The position numbers and the translations under genes are program-made. From positions 11,442 through 75,441 of the forward strand of contig DATKZY010000141.1 of assembly GCA_035527715.1 (NCBI GenBank): DNA of 64,000 bases, in the 5' to 3' direction. This DNA comes from DSUN01 sp035527715. GTDB lineage: Bacteria > Planctomycetota > PUPC01 > DSUN01. Of the stretch, positions 7,097 to 15,108 are shown one piece after another (within the stretch, counting starts at the first letter, position 1; every line of letters starts with the position of its first letter). Below the pieces are notes generated by a model. That model did not search any database, was not told the origin of the DNA, and saw nothing but the letters and a program-made list of their open reading frames with translations.

Positions 7097-9481
7097 ATGA
7101 AGCGCCTGCTTGTTGTGGCAAGCGTTGCCTGCGCGGCGCTTTCCCACGCATTCGCCGCGGAGGTGCCTATGAGAGCCGATTTCGTCGTGGCGCCCAACGG
7201 GAACGACGCGAATCCCGGCACGGCGGACAAGCCGTTCGCAACCCTCGCCGCGGCCCGCGACGCCGTGCGCAAGCTCGTCGCCGAAGGACTCAAGGCGAAT
7301 GTGACGGTGCTCCTCAAGGCCGGCACGTATGAGCTGGCCGAGCCGCTCGTCTTCGGGCCGGAAGACTCCGGCACCGAGCAGTTCTCCATCACCTACGCCG
7401 CGGCGCCCGGCGAGAAGGCCATCGTCAGCGGCGGAAGAAAGGTCACGGGCTGGAAGAAGGGCGAAGCCGAACTCTGGACCGCGGAAGTCCCCGGCGTCAA
7501 GGATGCCAAGTGGTACTGCCACCAGCTCTGGGTCAACGGCCAGCGAGCCGTCCGCGCCCGCACGCCGAACAAGGACGCCGACCAGCCCTACGGGCAGCTC
7601 AAGGGCGTCGCCCTCGCCAAGGACCTCAAGTCGCACACCTACACCTTCGCCCCGGGGCAGCTCAAAGAATGGAAGAACCTGACGGACGTCGAGGCCGTGG
7701 TCTACGGCAACTGGGAGATCACGCGGAAGCGCTTCGAGAAGGTGGACCCCGCCACGGGCGTGGCAGCGATGCTCGGCCCGCACGCCAAGCCGCACGACGC
7801 CATCGCGGCCGGCCCCGGCCGCTGGTTCTACCTCGAGAACGCGGCCGAGTTCCTCGACCAGCCCGGCGAATGGTATCTCGACCGCCAGACGGGCATCCTG
7901 AGCTACTGGCCGCGGGCGGGCGAGGACATGGCGAACGCTGAGGTAATCGCCCCGAGGCTCATGCGCCTCCTGGAGGTCAAGGGCACGCCCGAGAAGCCCG
8001 TCTGCAACCTTCACTTCAAGGGCATCGAGTTCGTCTACGCCGACTGGACTCATCCCCAGGGCGGCTACCTGGGCATCCAGGCCTGCCACTTCGTGACCGG
8101 CCAGGCCTGGAACAAGGCCCAGTGGGGCCGCATGGACGCTGCGATTCGCTTCGACTACGCCCAGGGGTGCAGCCTCACCGACGGCGAACTCGCCCACCTC
8201 GGCGGCTGCGGCATCGAGCTGGTCACCCGCTGCGCCCGATGCACCGTCGAGGGCAACCACGTCCACGACATCAGCGGCAACGGCATCATCCTCGGCGGCC
8301 CGAAGACCGAGGACGACGTGCCGAAGGACTGCCGCATCGCCAACAACCACGTCCACGCCTGCGGCCTCGACTACGCGGGCGCCATCGGCATCTGGGTCGG
8401 CTTCGCTCAGCGGGCCGTCATCGCGCACAACCTCGTCCACGACACCCCCTACACCGGCATCTCGATGGGCTGGCAGTGGAACCCCCAGCCCACGCCGGCG
8501 AAGGAGAACACCATCGAGTGGAACCACGTCCACAACGTGATGAACCGCCTGGGCGACGGCGGCTGCATCTACACCCTCGGCCTCCAGCCCGGCACCCAGA
8601 TTCGCTTCAACCACCTCCACGACGTCCACCGCAGCCGCTTCTGCCAGGCCGCGCCCAACAACGGCATGTTCATTGACGAGGGGTCCAAGGGCTTCCACTT
8701 CGAGCGAAACGTCATCTACAACACCAGCGCGCAACCCGTCCGCTTCAACCAGTGCGCCCGCGACTGGCACACGTGGAAGGACAACGTCGAGGGCGGCATC
8801 TCGGCCCCCGTGCCCGGCAAGGTCGGCGACGCCCTCGCCTGCGACGGCTCAAGCTCCTTCGTCGAGGCCCCCCACAAGCCCGACCTCGACCCCGAACAGC
8901 TCACCGTCGAGGCCTGGATCAAGCTCGATGAGGTCCCCGCCGGCAAGGACCCCCGCCGCTGGATCGTCAACAAGAACCGCAACGAGTGGGAGGAGGGGCA
9001 CTACGCCCTGATGGTCCAGGGCAGCCAGGTGGGCGCTTACCTCAACATCGGCGGCGGACGCGACAGCCACTACTCCGCGGCCAGCCCCGAGGGCGCCCTC
9101 AAGCTCAAGGCCTGGCACCACGCCGCCTTCACCTACGACGGCGCCGACCTGAAGGTCTACCTCGACGGCAAACAGGTCGCCTCGACCGCCATCAACAAGA
9201 AGCGCAAGCCCGGCCGCACGTCGGTGGCCATCGGCAAGCGCCAGGACGGCTACAACTACTTCAAAGGCGCCATAGACGAGGTCCGCATCTACACCCGCCC
9301 CCTCACCCCCGACGACATCAAAGCCCACTTCGACAAGCCCGGCGCCCGGGACGACCAGGGCCTCGCCGCCTCCTGGGCCTTCGACGACCTCGGCAAGCTC
9401 GACGCCGCGGCCAAGGAGGTCATGGACCAAGCCGGCCCCGAGCCTCCGTATCGAGCGAGGCAGGGTCTCACAGTGAGGTGA
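7097..9481 (+). CDS. exported right-handed beta-helix protein with C-terminal LamG domain
   Basis: 794 residues. The signal peptide MKRLLVVASVACAALSHAFA|A is followed by the typical start of pectate-lyase-like beta-helices (FVVAPNGNDANPGTADKPFATLAAARDAV). Coils rich in N-x-(V/I)-H-D (GNHVHDISGNGIIL, NNHVHACGLDYAGAIGIW, HNLVHDTPYTGISMGW, WNHVHNVMNRLGDGGC, FNHLHDVHRSRF) mark the helix. Residues from about 575 form a LamG/concanavalin-type lectin module (FVEAPHKPDLDPEQLTVEAWIKLDE, LKAWHHAAFTYDGADLKVYLDGKQV, GAIDEVRIYTRPLT). A polysaccharide lyase, epimerase or hydrolase acting on a surface glycan is likely but the substrate is not identifiable. Last gene of the MATE operon, 25 bases after the esterase. 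Confidence 0.85.
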   Translation: MKRLLVVASVACAALSHAFAAEVPMRADFVVAPNGNDANPGTADKPFATLAAARDAVRKLVAEGLKANVTVLLKAGTYELAEPLVFGPEDSGTEQFSITYAAAPGEKAIVSGGRKVTGWKKGEAELWTAEVPGVKDAKWYCHQLWVNGQRAVRARTPNKDADQPYGQLKGVALAKDLKSHTYTFAPGQLKEWKNLTDVEAVVYGNWEITRKRFEKVDPATGVAAMLGPHAKPHDAIAAGPGRWFYLENAAEFLDQPGEWYLDRQTGILSYWPRAGEDMANAEVIAPRLMRLLEVKGTPEKPVCNLHFKGIEFVYADWTHPQGGYLGIQACHFVTGQAWNKAQWGRMDAAIRFDYAQGCSLTDGELAHLGGCGIELVTRCARCTVEGNHVHDISGNGIILGGPKTEDDVPKDCRIANNHVHACGLDYAGAIGIWVGFAQRAVIAHNLVHDTPYTGISMGWQWNPQPTPAKENTIEWNHVHNVMNRLGDGGCIYTLGLQPGTQIRFNHLHDVHRSRFCQAAPNNGMFIDEGSKGFHFERNVIYNTSAQPVRFNQCARDWHTWKDNVEGGISAPVPGKVGDALACDGSSSFVEAPHKPDLDPEQLTVEAWIKLDEVPAGKDPRRWIVNKNRNEWEEGHYALMVQGSQVGAYLNIGGGRDSHYSAASPEGALKLKAWHHAAFTYDGADLKVYLDGKQVASTAINKKRKPGRTSVAIGKRQDGYNYFKGAIDEVRIYTRPLTPDDIKAHFDKPGARDDQGLAASWAFDDLGKLDAAAKEVMDQAGPEPPYRARQGLTVR

Positions 9482-9791
9482 TCGCCGTCACATGCCGCAT
9501 AGGTCATCGCGGATGAAAACGACGTCCTCTTTGGCCCAGGGCTCACGCTCGACGGGTAGCTCGGAAGGGCCTATCTCGAGAAGGCACCCTCAGAGAACGC
9601 TGGTTCACACGTGCCAGGGGCGAGCCCTCACATCCTACTTGTCACGACGCCGCTCCTCCACGAAGTGGGAAGTCAAGATCTGGCCCCGCCACTGATGCGC
9701 CGCGGATGCCGACCCGGGAGCAGAACCGGAATTGGGCTTCAGGCGACCTGTCGACATCCAGGACGCCGTGCGTTGAGAGGGTGGACCGGCA
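9482..9791. other. 310-base gap with a possible leftward gene remnant
   Basis: No intact gene is seen. On the minus strand, about 9497-9587, one frame reads like a natural C-terminus (LPVEREPWAKEDVVFIRDDL) but is preceded by stop codons, so it may be the tail of a decayed gene. The gap marks the left edge of the accessory region that holds the nuclease-like gene. Confidence 0.3.
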
Positions 9792-11435
9792 TTGGACGAG
9801 CGCGTGCGAGAGATCGAGCGGAACATCCTTGACAGGCACCACCGCCACTGTGCGCTAATGAGACGGCCTCAATGGCTTGCCTTAGGCCATTTGCTGAAAC
9901 TGGCCGGCGACCTGCTGCGCGACCTGCCAGTGCCCGATGGGACGTCAGGAACGGTCAGTCAACGTGCCAGTGTGCAGTCTGTTGTCAGGGGCCTGGCCCA
10001 GGCGGCCCGATGGGTTCTCGCCGACACAGAGGACCAACCGACTGAAGAAGGGCACGACTGGCGCGTCCTTGACGTCGAGGCGTCCGAACTCCTCGTCTGG
10101 GGCGTGGACTACGCGCGGTTGGCAACCGATCACATAATGTGGTCGCGTGGGTTGCTGACATGCGCCCCTGATCCTGTCGCCCGGACGATTCAGTTTGGAC
10201 CTCCTTCCCAAGCCGCGTTGACTTTCATGCTCGGACAGGTCTTGTCAGAGCTTCTCTGGGCCGACGCCTTCCTTTGCCGCATGCCCGGAACTGCAATCAG
10301 GAGCATCTTCCGAAGATGGGTCGGCGCATCCACTGTCACCCCGACCGGCCGCTGGGTGAGGCCGGGGATCGTGCGTGAGAGCCCCGCCTTTGAGGAGCTG
10401 GTGAGCTGGACACGGTCAGAGCTCCTTGTCGGGCAGGATGCCGACATGGACCTAGACGGCTACACGCCGGACGATTTTGCTCACGTCTATACAGCGGTGT
10501 ACGCGCACTCGAGATGTCTGTGTCTGCTGGAGGAGAGGGCTGATGCTCTGTATGGACCGGCCAACCCGATGGGGTCTTCTTGCCTGTCGCTCCCCCACAG
10601 CGATATGGCTGATTGGGTGGCCCAGGCGAGTGGAGTGCCTGCGGCGAAGGCAGCCGAAGTGCTCCAGGATCTCACCTTCGACGCCAGTTCCCTCCATTCC
10701 TCAATTGCCCTAACCCCTGTACTCCGGTCGCGCGACGACGTGCTCATGATCTCACCTCGCCTCTTCTGCAACGTCCACCCATTCCACATGTTCGCGACGG
10801 CACTCATCAGCGGGAAACGTAGATCCTCTTACGAGCGCATGATCTCGGACATTGAAGGTGTCCGTGTGAAGCACGTGGCAGCCACGCTCAAGTCCCATGG
10901 CCTCGGGGTTCTTGACACGCGCACGATTCGGGCGGCCAACGGCCATGAGATGACACCCGACCTGCTTGTATGGGACGAGCAAGCAAGCCAACTCCTCGTC
11001 GTGGAGTACAAGCACTCGCTTCCGCCCTGCGAGCCTCGCCTAGTCTACAATCGGTTGCTCGATCTGCGTCGTTGGCAGGAGAGACTTGGACAGTATCAGG
11101 AGTTCGCGAGGGCCAACCCGCAGGGGCTCCCCGCTGCTGTGAGGCGGTCCGAGCCGATAACTGTCCTGCCGCTGCTGCTCTTCGCGTTTCCCATGCCTCT
11201 GCCTGTGTCACCTCCTGACGACATGGCATTTGCAGATTGGGTGGGCCTCGACAACTATCTCTCTCAGGTCGATCGCCCGACCGTCGCCGGCCTCTCGAAC
11301 TGGGCGCGAAACAGGCCTGACGTGGAAGCAGCATTCCCAGGCGCTCAGCTATCACCCGACAACATAACTGTGGAAGACTGGACATACCGGCGGTGGGTCG
11401 TGGTGCTGGCGCCAGATGCGGCGCCGGCGCATTGA
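9792..11435 (+). CDS. uncharacterised protein with a C-terminal PD-(D/E)XK nuclease-like motif
   Basis: 547 residues, no signal peptide or membrane segment, no family recognised over the first two thirds. Near the C-terminus TPDLLVWDEQASQLLVVEYK has the geometry of a PD-(D/E)XK nuclease core: P389-D390 on one strand, then E405-Y406-K407 at the end of the next hydrophobic strand. The catalytic Lys is followed by a helical segment (RLVYNRLLDLRRWQERLGQYQEF). Base use is visibly less GC-biased than in neighbours, and the gene stands alone between a 310-base and a 480-base gap, suggesting acquisition by transfer. A TTG at 9792 with GAGAGGGTGG upstream is taken as start; ATG at 9858 is an alternative. 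A restriction or defence role is possible but is inference from the motif only. Confidence 0.6.
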   Translation: MDERVREIERNILDRHHRHCALMRRPQWLALGHLLKLAGDLLRDLPVPDGTSGTVSQRASVQSVVRGLAQAARWVLADTEDQPTEEGHDWRVLDVEASELLVWGVDYARLATDHIMWSRGLLTCAPDPVARTIQFGPPSQAALTFMLGQVLSELLWADAFLCRMPGTAIRSIFRRWVGASTVTPTGRWVRPGIVRESPAFEELVSWTRSELLVGQDADMDLDGYTPDDFAHVYTAVYAHSRCLCLLEERADALYGPANPMGSSCLSLPHSDMADWVAQASGVPAAKAAEVLQDLTFDASSLHSSIALTPVLRSRDDVLMISPRLFCNVHPFHMFATALISGKRRSSYERMISDIEGVRVKHVAATLKSHGLGVLDTRTIRAANGHEMTPDLLVWDEQASQLLVVEYKHSLPPCEPRLVYNRLLDLRRWQERLGQYQEFARANPQGLPAAVRRSEPITVLPLLLFAFPMPLPVSPPDDMAFADWVGLDNYLSQVDRPTVAGLSNWARNRPDVEAAFPGAQLSPDNITVEDWTYRRWVVVLAPDAAPAH

Positions 11436-11473
11436 CGACGAGCGCTGACAGGACGGAAAGAACGAACAGAGCG

Positions 11474-11567
11474 GTGCCAGGCACATCAAGTTCACGTGTG
11501 GCCCGCCCGCTCGATCGTCGGCTCGCGTCCCTGCGCTCGGCGTCTGCCCAGCATTCGTGCCTGGCAC
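11474..11567. repeat. GTGCCAGGCAC / GTGCCTGGCAC inverted repeat
   Basis: GTGCCAGGCAC at 11474-11484 faces its exact complement GTGCCTGGCAC at 11557-11567, with about 70 bases between. It lies 38 bases after the nuclease-like gene and could serve as a transcription end or be a small repeat element. Confidence 0.6.
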
Positions 11568-11613
11568 AATTAGAAAGCGTAAGCCGTCTGGCAGCCGTTG
11601 GTTACGATGCAGC

Positions 11614-11835
11614 ATGTCAACGGGATGGGCGAAAGAAGGGATGCGGGTGCTGGACGCTCCGTCGGAGACGCAGGGTAACAAGCCCCGGGGCATCTTGCGC
11701 CGCCGGGCATTCATGAGGCTGTCTGTGCAAGAGCGATGTTGGGTCCTCGCCGAGCAGTCCAAGCGCATGGCGGAGCACTACAGGCGGGACCCAGAGGCGA
11801 GGGGTCTGGGAGGAGGCGACTTCGTCGAGTGCTGA
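11614..11835 (+). CDS. small orphan antitoxin-like protein
   Basis: 73 residues (ATG 11614; ATG 11641 is also possible, and neither has a convincing ribosome binding site). The C-terminal half, FMRLSVQERCWVLAEQSKRM followed by AEHYRRDPEARGLGGGDFVE, resembles small proteins of the type 'LPLEERRRILAEQAEKMAEHY...' that often stand just before PemK/MazF- or PIN-type toxin genes in cyanobacteria and planctomycetes. Here no toxin follows; the next gene is a YdeI-like protein. It is therefore either a solitary antitoxin, a relic of a lost toxin-antitoxin pair, or a chance ORF. The resemblance is recalled, not computed. Confidence 0.45.
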   Translation: MSTGWAKEGMRVLDAPSETQGNKPRGILRRRAFMRLSVQERCWVLAEQSKRMAEHYRRDPEARGLGGGDFVEC

Positions 11836-11912
11836 CCTCTTCCCGTCCCTGCGCTCCGCGGGGACGAGGAGGATTGGGGGCGTAGGGGCGAGGGGGCAGG
11901 AGAGATGGCGCG

Positions 11913-12476
11913 ATGAAGCAGTTCGTGGCCAAGAGGAGCGAAGACTGGCGGCGATGGCTGGAGGAGAATCACGCCTCGGAGCGCGAGGTGTGGCTGGTGT
12001 TCCACAAGAAGCATACGGGCGTGCCCAGTCCGACCTATGACGAGTCGGTGGAGGAGGCGCTGTGCTTCGGGTGGATTGACGGCATCATCAAACGGCTGGA
12101 CGACCGGTGCTACGCGCGGAAGTTCACGCCCCGCGCGCGGCGCAGTCCGTGGTCGGAACTGAACAAGCGTCGTGCGGAGCGGCTGATCAAGGCGGGCCGG
12201 ATGGCCGAGGCCGGCCTGGCCCGCGTGGCCGAGGCCAAGGCGTCGGGGGAGTGGGACGCCGACCGGACGATCTCCACCGACGAGCTTCCCCAGGAACTGC
12301 TTGATGCCCTCGCGGGCCATCCCCAGGCCCGGAGCCACTTCGACGCCCTGCCCCCTTCCCACCGCAAGCGCTACGTGCTGTGGGTCGCGTCGGCCAAGCT
12401 CGTCGAGACCCGCCAGAAGCGGTCGAATCAGGCCGTGGTGATGCTTGAACGTGGCGACACGCTGGGGCTCAAGTGA
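11913..12476 (+). CDS. YdeI/OmpD-associated family protein
   Basis: 187 residues, soluble. The N-terminal block W-RRWLEENHASEREVWLVFHKKHTG, the signature VEEALCFGWIDGIIKRLDDRCYARKFTPRA-RSPWSELNK and the C-terminal LDALAGHPQARSHFDALPPSHRKRYVLWVASAK are the conserved parts of the YdeI/OmdA family (PF13376). The biochemical role is not established; some members are linked to resistance to polymyxin or bacteriocins. It stands alone, converging on the AEC permease, with a hairpin (12600-12644) between them. Confidence 0.85.
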   Translation: MKQFVAKRSEDWRRWLEENHASEREVWLVFHKKHTGVPSPTYDESVEEALCFGWIDGIIKRLDDRCYARKFTPRARRSPWSELNKRRAERLIKAGRMAEAGLARVAEAKASGEWDADRTISTDELPQELLDALAGHPQARSHFDALPPSHRKRYVLWVASAKLVETRQKRSNQAVVMLERGDTLGLK

Positions 12477-12599
12477 CGGGCGCGACGCCGTCTGAGAGCC
12501 TGGGGCCAGGGAGCTTGGCGGCCTGTCGGGGGGCGCCGGACAGCCAGAGCGCGCCGTAGGAGCTGGTGTGACAAGCCTTTGCGGCGATGGCTGCACGCA

Positions 12600-12644
12600 C
12601 TACAGGCCGCCAAACCCAAGGGCGGGGAGATTGGCGGCCTGTCG
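12600..12644. terminator. hairpin between convergent genes
   Basis: CTACAGGCCGCCAA at 12600-12613 pairs with TTGGCGGCCTGTCG at 12631-12644 apart from the outermost positions, around a 17-base loop. A third copy of TTGGCGGCCTGTCG lies at 12515-12528. The position between convergent genes suits a two-way terminator, but there is no T-tract, so it may simply be a repeat. Confidence 0.45.
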
Positions 12645-12706
12645 CGTGTCCGAACGGCCTGAATGCCCGGCACTCACAGGGTATCGCCGGGGCGTGGCAC
12701 CCGGGG

Positions 12707-13666
12707 TCAGGATGCTGTGACGAGGTAGAGGACGGGGATGATGGCCGCGCAGGCGAGGGTGGTGACGACCCAGCAGGTGTTGGCCAGGTCGCGGTCGAGG
12801 TCGAAGAGGTTCGAGACGACGGTGGCGAAGATGGCGACGGGCATGGCGCCCTCGATGACGGCGACCCGCCACATCAGGCCGCTGTACGCCCCCCACTGCC
12901 CCAGGAGGAAGACGACGGCGGCGGCGATGAGCGGCCCGATGAGGAATTTGGTGGCGGCCAGGCCAATGGCCTCGCGCCAGTAGGCGCCCAGGCGGCTCAC
13001 GCGAAGGGTCAGCCCAATCGCAAAGGCGTGGAAGCTCACGACGGCGAAGACGACGACGGCGTTCACGGGGCCAATCCACGCCGGCACCGCGACCCCCGCG
13101 GCGTTCAGGATGAGGCCAACCACCAGCGCGCCGTTGAGCACGAGCACGAGCGGATTCCGCGCCACGCCCCAAAGCGTCTCTCCCACCGTCGTCTGCCCTC
13201 CCCGCGCGTAGTGCTTCGCCAGCACGACCCCCAGCGTGAAGCAGACGGGGAGGAAGTGCGCCGTGTAGAGCACCGACAGCCCCTGCCCCTGGACGCCGAG
13301 GAACATGTAGCAGATGAAGCCGCCGAGGGACATGCCGATGTTGGACATCATCCCGCAGTTCAGGTAGGCCCCGCGCCGCGCCCCTCGCAGGCCGAGCAGC
13401 GCCGCGCCCGCGAGCGCCACGGCCAGAAGGCCGAGGGACACCAAGGCGCCGATGACGGGGACCAGGAGCGCTCCGCCGGCCGATGCGATGCTGAGCACCC
13501 AGCAGCCGACGAGCACGGTGATCGGCTCGAGCGCGAGGATCGTCGTGCGGGAGATGCGCTTGCTCGCGTCGGCGTGGAGCAGCCCGAGCCTGCGGCTCGC
13601 GTAGCCCAGGCCCAGGGGCAGGTAGATGCAGGACGCGAGGATCGCGAAGCGGGTTTCGGGGGACAT
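12707..13666 (-). CDS. AEC-family (auxin efflux carrier-like) permease
   Basis: 319 residues with about 10 hydrophobic helices and no signal peptide. The pattern of two five-helix halves, with Pro/Asn-containing breaks in NCGMMSNIGMSLGGFICYM and the C-terminal WRVAVIEGAMPVAIFATVVSNLFDLD-DLA, fits the membrane transport protein family PF03547. Members export auxin in plants and carry organic acids such as malonate or malate in bacteria. It lies 72 bases downstream of the sugar isomerase-like gene on the same strand, with a short tandem repeat between, so they may be co-transcribed and the substrate could be a sugar acid. That link is inference. Confidence 0.8.
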   Translation of the reverse strand: MSPETRFAILASCIYLPLGLGYASRRLGLLHADASKRISRTTILALEPITVLVGCWVLSIASAGGALLVPVIGALVSLGLLAVALAGAALLGLRGARRGAYLNCGMMSNIGMSLGGFICYMFLGVQGQGLSVLYTAHFLPVCFTLGVVLAKHYARGGQTTVGETLWGVARNPLVLVLNGALVVGLILNAAGVAVPAWIGPVNAVVVFAVVSFHAFAIGLTLRVSRLGAYWREAIGLAATKFLIGPLIAAAVVFLLGQWGAYSGLMWRVAVIEGAMPVAIFATVVSNLFDLDRDLANTCWVVTTLACAAIIPVLYLVTAS

Positions 13667-13678
13667 GCGGTGTCAGGA

Positions 13679-13714
13679 ATGGGACCTATGGGACCGATGG
13701 GACGTATGGGACCG
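13679..13714. repeat. 9-base tandem repeat (ATGGGACCN)x4
   Basis: Four head-to-tail copies: ATGGGACCT, ATGGGACCG, ATGGGACGT, ATGGGACCG. The same unit recurs, in inverted arrangement, at 47404-47485. Confidence 0.8.
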
Positions 13715-13738
13715 GCGGCGAAGCGAAGCGGTTTTCGG

Positions 13739-14572
13739 TTATCGGTTTTCGGTTGTCGGGGTCGCGGCCAGGATGGCCTTGATGTGGGCCACGTCGTCGC
13801 GGGTGAGGCGCCGAAGCTCGTCGAGGGAGACGTTGTCGTACTCGCTGTGGAAGGTCACAGGGCCGTCGTAGCCGACCTCGCGGAGTGCCTTCATCGTCTC
13901 CTGCCAGTCCACCAGGCCCTCGCGGAGGGGCACGAGGAGGTGACGCCACGCCATCCGCCCGTCCTTCTCCCGCTTCACGTGAATCATGGCCTTGATGGCG
14001 ACGAGGCACAGGTGGTCGCGGACCATGTCCACGGCCATGCGGATCGGCTCGCCGTTCATCGAGAGGTGGCCTGGGTCAACGTAGACGCCGACGGTGCGGG
14101 GGTCGAAGCCCTTCACCAGGTGCATGGCCGCCGAGGCGTTCAGGCCGTAGAACGCGCCGCTGTGGGTGTGGATGGCGACGCGGACGCCGTGCTTCTCGGC
14201 CAGGCGGGCGAAGCCGTCGAGGGCGGCGCGAATGGCGTCCACCTGTTGCCAGTAGCCGGGCTGCTTCCAGGTCCAGTAGCCGAGCTTGATCTCGCGGATG
14301 CCGGCGGCGCCGCAGGCGGCGAGCATCGTCTCGGCGATGGGGGGATTGGGGTCGGTGAAGTCGCCCGGCGTGGTGACCATCGGCACAGAGAGCCCCTGGT
14401 CGGCCCAGACCTTCATGGCCTTGGGCAATTCGGTCGTCACGTTGTCGGGGTTCACGCAGTAGCCGGTCCGCACGGCGAGGTCGAGCCCTTCGAGGCCCAT
14501 GCCCAGCACCTCGCGGCCGGTGGCGGCAGCGTCCATACCCTTCAGCGACTTGGTGAAGAAGATCAGTCTCAT
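13739..14572 (-). CDS. sugar phosphate isomerase/epimerase (xylose isomerase-like TIM barrel)
   Basis: 277 residues. MRLIFFTKSLKGMDAAATGREVLGMGLEGLDLAVR starts the barrel. GIREIKLGYW, HGVRVAIHTHSGAFYG, VGVYVDPGHLSMNGE and VTFHSEYDN provide the usual metal-binding His/Glu/Asp residues of the AP-endonuclease-2/xylose isomerase-like fold (PF01261). Relatives act on inositol, hydroxypyruvate or unusual ketoses; which applies here cannot be told. The ATG at 14572 is used because a longer frame would run into the RNase P RNA gene just upstream. Confidence 0.85.
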   Translation of the reverse strand: MRLIFFTKSLKGMDAAATGREVLGMGLEGLDLAVRTGYCVNPDNVTTELPKAMKVWADQGLSVPMVTTPGDFTDPNPPIAETMLAACGAAGIREIKLGYWTWKQPGYWQQVDAIRAALDGFARLAEKHGVRVAIHTHSGAFYGLNASAAMHLVKGFDPRTVGVYVDPGHLSMNGEPIRMAVDMVRDHLCLVAIKAMIHVKREKDGRMAWRHLLVPLREGLVDWQETMKALREVGYDGPVTFHSEYDNVSLDELRRLTRDDVAHIKAILAATPTTENR

Positions 14573-14638
14573 GGCGCCCTCGGAACAAGAGATGCCCGCG
14601 AAGCACGCAAAACAACGCGAGAGGGAAGACAAAGAGGA

Positions 14639-15016
14639 GCAGAGTCGATCGTAAGCCGAGTTCTGTTGCCCGCCTTTCGGCGGGCCGTGGCCATCCATCT
14701 GGGGCCGGCGTTGCCGCCGGCCTCGAGCTGCCTACCCGGGAGTCGTCGCGAGGCGGGCCGCCTCTGCTCCCTGTTTGGCATTGCTCCGCGCGGGGCTTGC
14801 CAGGCCGACGTGTCGCCACGCCGCCGGTGGGCTCTTACCCCACCATTTCACCCTTGCCCGCGCCCGCCTTGCGGCGGACGCGTTGGCGGTGTGTTTTCTG
14901 TTGCGCTGTCCCTGTCCTCGCGGACGGTGGGCGTTACCCACCGCGCTGCCCTGTGGAGCTCGGACTTTCCTCGACCCGCGCCGAAGCGCGAGCCGCGGCC
15001 ACGTCCTCGACTCTGC
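14639..15016 (-). ncRNA. rnpB: RNase P RNA, bacterial type A
   Basis: The catalytic RNA that trims 5' leaders from pre-tRNA. On the minus strand the conserved 5' block GAGGAAAGTCCGAGC (14972-14958), the central GGGTGAAATGGTGGGGTAAG, and the 3' block AGATGGATGG...ACAGAACTCGGCTTAC (ending 14651) are all present and in order. The first ten bases GCAGAGTCGA (15016-15007) pair perfectly with the last ten, TCGACTCTGC (14648-14639), forming helix P1 and setting both ends. About 378 nt, normal for type A. It is transcribed from the promoter at 15027-15055 and lies between the TIM-barrel gene and a divergent lipoprotein gene. Confidence 0.97.
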
Positions 15017-15026
15017 CCTGGGCCTG

Positions 15027-15055
15027 ATCATAGCCCGCGGCGCGGCGGAAGTCAA
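15027..15055 (-). promoter_or_regulatory. sigma-70-type promoter of rnpB
   Basis: Minus strand TTGACT (15055-15050), 17 bases, TATGAT (15032-15027). Start of transcription is expected near 15020, only a few bases before helix P1 of the RNase P RNA, which independently supports the assignment. Confidence 0.85.
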
Positions 15056-15108
15056 CCGAGAACTCCGAGGTCCTTGACAACGGGTGCCGGATTTCGGAAC
15101 ATGGGGCT

